From NCBI GenBank assembly GCA_016748015.1, contig JAAOMT010000563.1:90590-154589 (forward strand): 64,000 bases of DNA, given 5' to 3'. A program made the position numbers and the translations under genes. This document shows, piece by piece, positions 60,211 through 64,000 of this stretch. The DNA is from Geosiphon pyriformis. Its lineage: Eukaryota > Glomeromycota > Glomeromycetes > Archaeosporales > Geosiphonaceae. How positions within the stretch are numbered: the first letter of the stretch is position 1; the number at the start of each line of letters is the position of its first letter. The notes below the pieces were generated by a model that saw only the letters and a program-made list of their open reading frames with translations, did not search any database and had not been told where the DNA came from.

Positions 60211-61379
60211 GTTTTTAATAACTTAGATATAAAATAAAATAAATTTAGTATTATCTTATTAATAAATATTTACAACAAAAATATTCTAATAAAATTGACA
60301 AAAAATTTATTAAGTTAAAATTAATAGCTAGATTTTTAAAATTAGAAGTAAACATTTATTTTTATTTATTTAAAAACTATACAATATTTATAATTTTCTT
60401 AGATATTTTTTTTAAGTTTTTAAAAATGTTTTTTACAATAATTAATTAATAAAAACAGATTATTTGTTGTTGTTAAAAATAAGTATCTTTGTTAAATTTT
60501 TTATTTTTCTAAGCTTAATATTTTTATTTTTAAAGTTAATATTATAGAAAATGATGCTATAAAATTATTTATAATAAAAAAACAAAACATTTTAAAATTT
60601 TTGCAAATAATATATTTTTATTATATAATATAATATAATATATTTATTATTTTTTTAATATTTATTAATTTTAAAATATTTTTGACAATTTTATTTAACT
60701 TAATAAATTGTTTTCTGGTAAAAATTTTGCTATAATATTTATAAAATATTGTATAAAGCTTAATATTTTTACTAAAAATATTAAAAACTGGTAATATTTT
60801 TAAAAAAAATATTAAGTTAAATATCTTAAATATACTAAATTTGGATTTAATTTTTAAAGTAAATATATTATTAAAATTAGTTTTGTTTAATTATTAAATT
60901 TAAAATTCTTATAATCTTAATTTATTGTATTTTACATATTATTTAACTTTGAAAATTAATTGTTAAAATTTATTTTTTATTTTAATGTCACAAAAAATTC
61001 AAAAAACAATATTAAATTTTTGATTTTAAAAAGTTAAAATTAATCTGTAATATTATAATTCATTAAAATTTAATATTTAATATATTAAAGTGAACATATA
61101 AACTTTGTTAATTTAAGTTCATTTATTATTAATCTTAATATTTATAGACTATTAATAATACAATAAATAAATAAAACCTAAGAGTTTTTGGCTTAATAGA
61201 AAATAAATGAGATCATATAAATAAAAGAAAAACTTTTCTTTATATAAGTGTTTTACTTAAAAAAAAAACAAAGCTTTAAGATAATTGAATGCTTAATACT
61301 TACTAATAATAAAAATAAAACTCATCTTTATTTATTATAATTTATAGTTCTTTTATGAATTGAAATTTATTTTTTCTAT
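60211..61379. other. AT-rich spacer
   Basis: No coding sequence. Mostly A/T with TATAATATAATATA runs near 60620-60645. It may contain further fossils, but none was aligned. Confidence 0.5.
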
Positions 61380-61530
61380 TGGTCGAATATCCAATAAAAT
61401 TGTTACACGTGACCAAAAACGAGTCGAGCCGAGTTATAGGCTACTAAACTCGACTCGATTTCTTAAAAATGAAAATTTTCCGAGCCAGATCAAGATTCGA
61501 CTCGTTAGGAGCCCTAAAATCAATAAATAT
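61380..61530. repeat. CpG-rich patch with CGAGTCGAG hairpin
   Basis: Within AT-only DNA, CGAGTCGAG (61420-61428) and its exact reverse complement CTCGACTCG (61449-61457) form a 9-bp stem with a 20-nt loop. Related pieces (CCGAGCC, TTCGACTCGTTAGGAGCC) follow up to about 61515. This looks like a fragment of a short dispersed repeat. A 63-codon open frame across it is not thought to be a gene. Confidence 0.5.
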
Positions 61531-61859
61531 TATTCATTATTGTTTATTTGATTTAAATAATAATTATAAATATTAAAATGCTTGTTGATTAAATATTATA
61601 CAATTTAAGAAAAAATTGATTTCAAAAAATTTCCAGAGCTCATTTTAAAAATCATACATAAAATTACAAACGCTCTTTAAACGTGATTATATATAAATAA
61701 ATATATTGATTACATATAAAACCACGTTGTCAATTTTCTAATTAAATAAATACATTCTAAACTTATTGTAATGTCAATTCAGGGCTTATTTTTCTCCCGA
61801 ATCCGCCTTACAGTTTACTATTGACATTGTTCTTATCCAAATCTTCCACTTCCCATTAT

Positions 61860-63123
61860 TTAAAACAGTCTAATCCCGAATAATTCCTGTTTAGAATATA
61901 CCTCTTTCATTTTTTCTAATACAACGAAGGTTATTATGGTGTGCGGTCCGAGACGTAAGTATGCTGGTACCCAGCCCTTGAAAAGTGCCAAAGGACCTTC
62001 TTGACGAATGATTGTCATTAAAATGGGAAGGGTGCCCTGGATTCCATCCAAGAATTGGTTAAATTTGGAAAAACAAAGGATTGGGGACATAGTAGTAATA
62101 TTTAAAGTTTACTTGAGATTTTGACGCCACGTTCATTACCCGTGTTTTTATGACATCTACTGGAGAACATATTGTAGTTGCTACCAAACCCTAATAGGGA
62201 ATAAAAAAAGCATCATTTCTCAAAAATTGGCCAACACGTCTAAGCAATAGAAGAAAACTTACCGATAACAAACTAGCAGTGAAATGGGACAATATGTTGT
62301 CTTTCAAGTAACCAGTCCTCAGAAGTATCAGCTTAAACTGATCATAAGTAGCGACTTGCGAAATATTCATCAAAACCGCTCGGTTCATGTTAGGCCCTAC
62401 ACCACGAAAAAATCCCCAGAGTCCTTCTTCGCGACCAATTCGTATAATCCCATCTAGCGCGTTCCGATAATTACGTCGATATTTTGACTCTAACTTTGCA
62501 TCGTTCTGCATTCGTACCATCACGATATCAGCTGGGTTTCCGCACGCACCACCCACTGCACCACCCACTGCTGCGGCAGCAATCATTTTCCCGAATGACA
62601 ATTGATCTGAAGAAGGAAGAGTTTTAAACGAATAGCTACCACGCATACCAAATTCGTTGTTTGTTCTTAAATTTTATGATAACAAGTTACCTTTGTCACC
62701 CTTTTTGATTAAAGATTGCTTAACTTTATCATAGGTACCGAATCGCATTGTGGAATAGGTCGCCTGTCGTAATAAACTGGCTGAAAGCCCTTGATACAGT
62801 CCACGTATACCTTCTGTTTGTATTATAGTAAGGGCGGTTTGTAAAGAGCTGGCCTTTGTAGCACCTTTCGATGTCTGAAGACGTACTTTGACCAGGTCAA
62901 ATGGGTGAGTTATCAATGCGGCACACATAGCAGCCGCTCCTTTAGTCAAAGATTTTTACATGATTCAACAATAAGAAATGAAATATAGTCAAAAGTAAAA
63001 CTTAATACAAGAAATGTAAATACCAAGTATGATAGCTATTTCCAACTAACCTCCGAGCCAGAACGGATAAAATCTTTTTTTCTTTGAAGTTGTCGCTTGC
63101 TCCCCTACCTTGGCATTTCGCAT
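61860..63123 (-). CDS. DIC1: Mitochondrial dicarboxylate carrier (spliced, about 306 aa)
   Basis: This is a mitochondrial carrier family (SLC25) protein of the inner membrane, most like the dicarboxylate carrier that exchanges malate or succinate for phosphate. Exons on the minus strand are 63123-63051, 62939-62691, 62606-62263, 62190-62113 and 62036-61860 (stop TAA). The four introns (111, 84, 72 and 76 bp) are GT-AG, and phases join cleanly. Three repeats each carry the PX[DE]XX[KR] signature: HPFDLVKVRLQ, NPADIVMVRMQND and SPVDVIKTRVM. The stretch GACGNPADIVMVRMQND is typical of the DIC branch. Start at 63123 (MRNAKVGEQ) gives the usual length. An in-frame ATG at 63276 would add 51 low-complexity residues and is less likely. 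Transport specificity is inferred from the family. Confidence 0.92.
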
Positions 63124-63276
63124 TGAGGTAGATTTCGCGTCGAGATGATTGATGTTGATGTTGTTGTTGTCGATAATGGCGGTGGTGGTGAGGAATTCGA
63201 TGCTATTCTTTTTCACGAGAAAAGGATTGGTATGTTTGATTCGTAGGAAAAAAAGAAAGTAAATCCTGAATCGCAT

Positions 63277-64000
63277 TTACTTTGGAGAAATGATTATTTC
63301 ATTAATGTCTACAGTTGTATTTATTTGGTCAGAGATTAAAACACTACAATATTGATTGATCGATTGATCAATTCCTATTACAATCTAATGGATATGCAAG
63401 GTGGTGTCAAATTTCAATAGGGAAATTCTATTGTTTCATGAATAAATTTGAAGTTCGAAAATTTGAGGATCGCCAACTCACCGAAAAAATGGTTTATTAT
63501 GAAATTATGAAAACAGATTTTGCAGCCAACAAAATTTAAAAAGCTACTGCCTTTGTAGTTAATTAATCCGAATTTTTTAATTTTTTTAGTTCAGTTCCAA
63601 ATAATTACAATTCAAAATTTCTAAATATCATGAATCACCTTGATAACTCGAGCATAGAAATATTTTCTTTGAGTCATGTGTATTGATAGCGAGAGCTCGG
63701 AAGTAAAAATACTTCTTTGAGAATCGCGTCTTGCAAAATTATTTACAAATAAAAAGTCGAAATCATGGAGCCTCAACATTTACATTCAGCAATCCAACGA
63801 TACAATACTTACACCTTTCACTCTGAATCGATCAGCGAAACCTTCCATAAGAATTTTGTGCACTGATCACGTAATTTTCATAGAGCGCATCCATAAAAGA
63901 TGGATCCGACTTGAATAGCAAATTATTCATATCATGTATTGGGCAAAGATGTAGTTTTAAGCCAATGATTTTAAACCATGATATTTACCTGTATCATTTG
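63277..64000. other. Upstream region of the carrier gene, window edge
   Basis: Balanced composition with CpG, unlike the transposon spacers, so probably the carrier promoter plus the edge of another host gene. A possible terminal exon on the minus strand at 63909-63832 reads SDPSFMDALYENYVISAQNS followed by YGRFR and a stop, after a plausible CAAG acceptor. It is unrecognised and low confidence. No other feature is seen. Confidence 0.3.

Noticed and set aside
61360-61551. 63-codon open frame
   Set aside because: It crosses a CpG-rich repeat patch and shows no conserved motif; the repeat explanation fits better.
63046-63276. Carrier gene start at 63276
   Set aside because: The extra 51 residues are low complexity and the downstream ATG at 63123 gives the normal carrier length; kept only as an alternative.

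Overview
The window looks like a repeat-swollen fungal nuclear genome. It is very AT-rich, it carries two intact host genes with short GT-AG introns, and almost everything else is retrotransposon sequence in different stages of decay. The two host genes are a uroporphyrinogen decarboxylase (36802-38199, +, 4 exons) and a mitochondrial dicarboxylate carrier (61860-63123, -, 5 exons). Composition, gene style and LINE/gypsy load fit an early-diverging fungus such as an arbuscular mycorrhizal Glomeromycotina, perhaps Gigasporaceae. That placement is inference; no rRNA or other marker is present.

Layout. 1-1081 is AT-rich DNA with microsatellites. 1082-11243 is one Ty3/gypsy-type LTR retrotransposon on the minus strand. 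It has LTRs, a primer binding site, a polypurine tract, gag with a zinc knuckle, an aspartic protease, a Cys-rich linker, a dUTPase-like domain, RT, RNase H and integrase, all broken. Next comes a family of non-LTR retrotransposons (LINEs) with two overlapping reading frames. ORF1 is RNA-binding with a CCHC knuckle. ORF2 has an APE-type endonuclease, RT, RNase H and a C-terminal Cys/His motif. Copies are A (11244-17030, +), B (20577-27210, -), C (27211-34255, -, the freshest), E (41370-48185, +), F (48925-54906, +, split by a probable solo LTR) and a 3'-end-only stub at 40548-40800 (+). Two further elements, G (55070-57360) and H (57921-60210), encode only an ORF1-type protein but end in the same 3' tail as the LINEs. 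G has an uninterrupted 708-codon frame.

The AT-rich stretches between these elements are partly not unique DNA. At least three (17990-19200, 35990-36530, 39330-40060) can be lined up by eye with LINE or G/H sequence and are very old copies that have lost nearly all G and C. Just 3' of the decarboxylase gene, on the minus strand (38680-39138), is a broken C-terminal piece of a Fanzor/TnpB-type RNA-guided nuclease, with a zinc ribbon and the DRDxNGAR motif.

How the parts relate. The LINE family probably supplies the reverse transcriptase that also copies the ORF1-only elements, through the shared 3' tail. Decay is dominated by C-to-T and G-to-A changes: Trp, Gln and Arg codons have become stops, and catalytic Asp and Glu codons have become Asn and Lys. 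This fits cytosine methylation or a RIP-like process. The two host genes are islands of normal composition in this sea of repeats.
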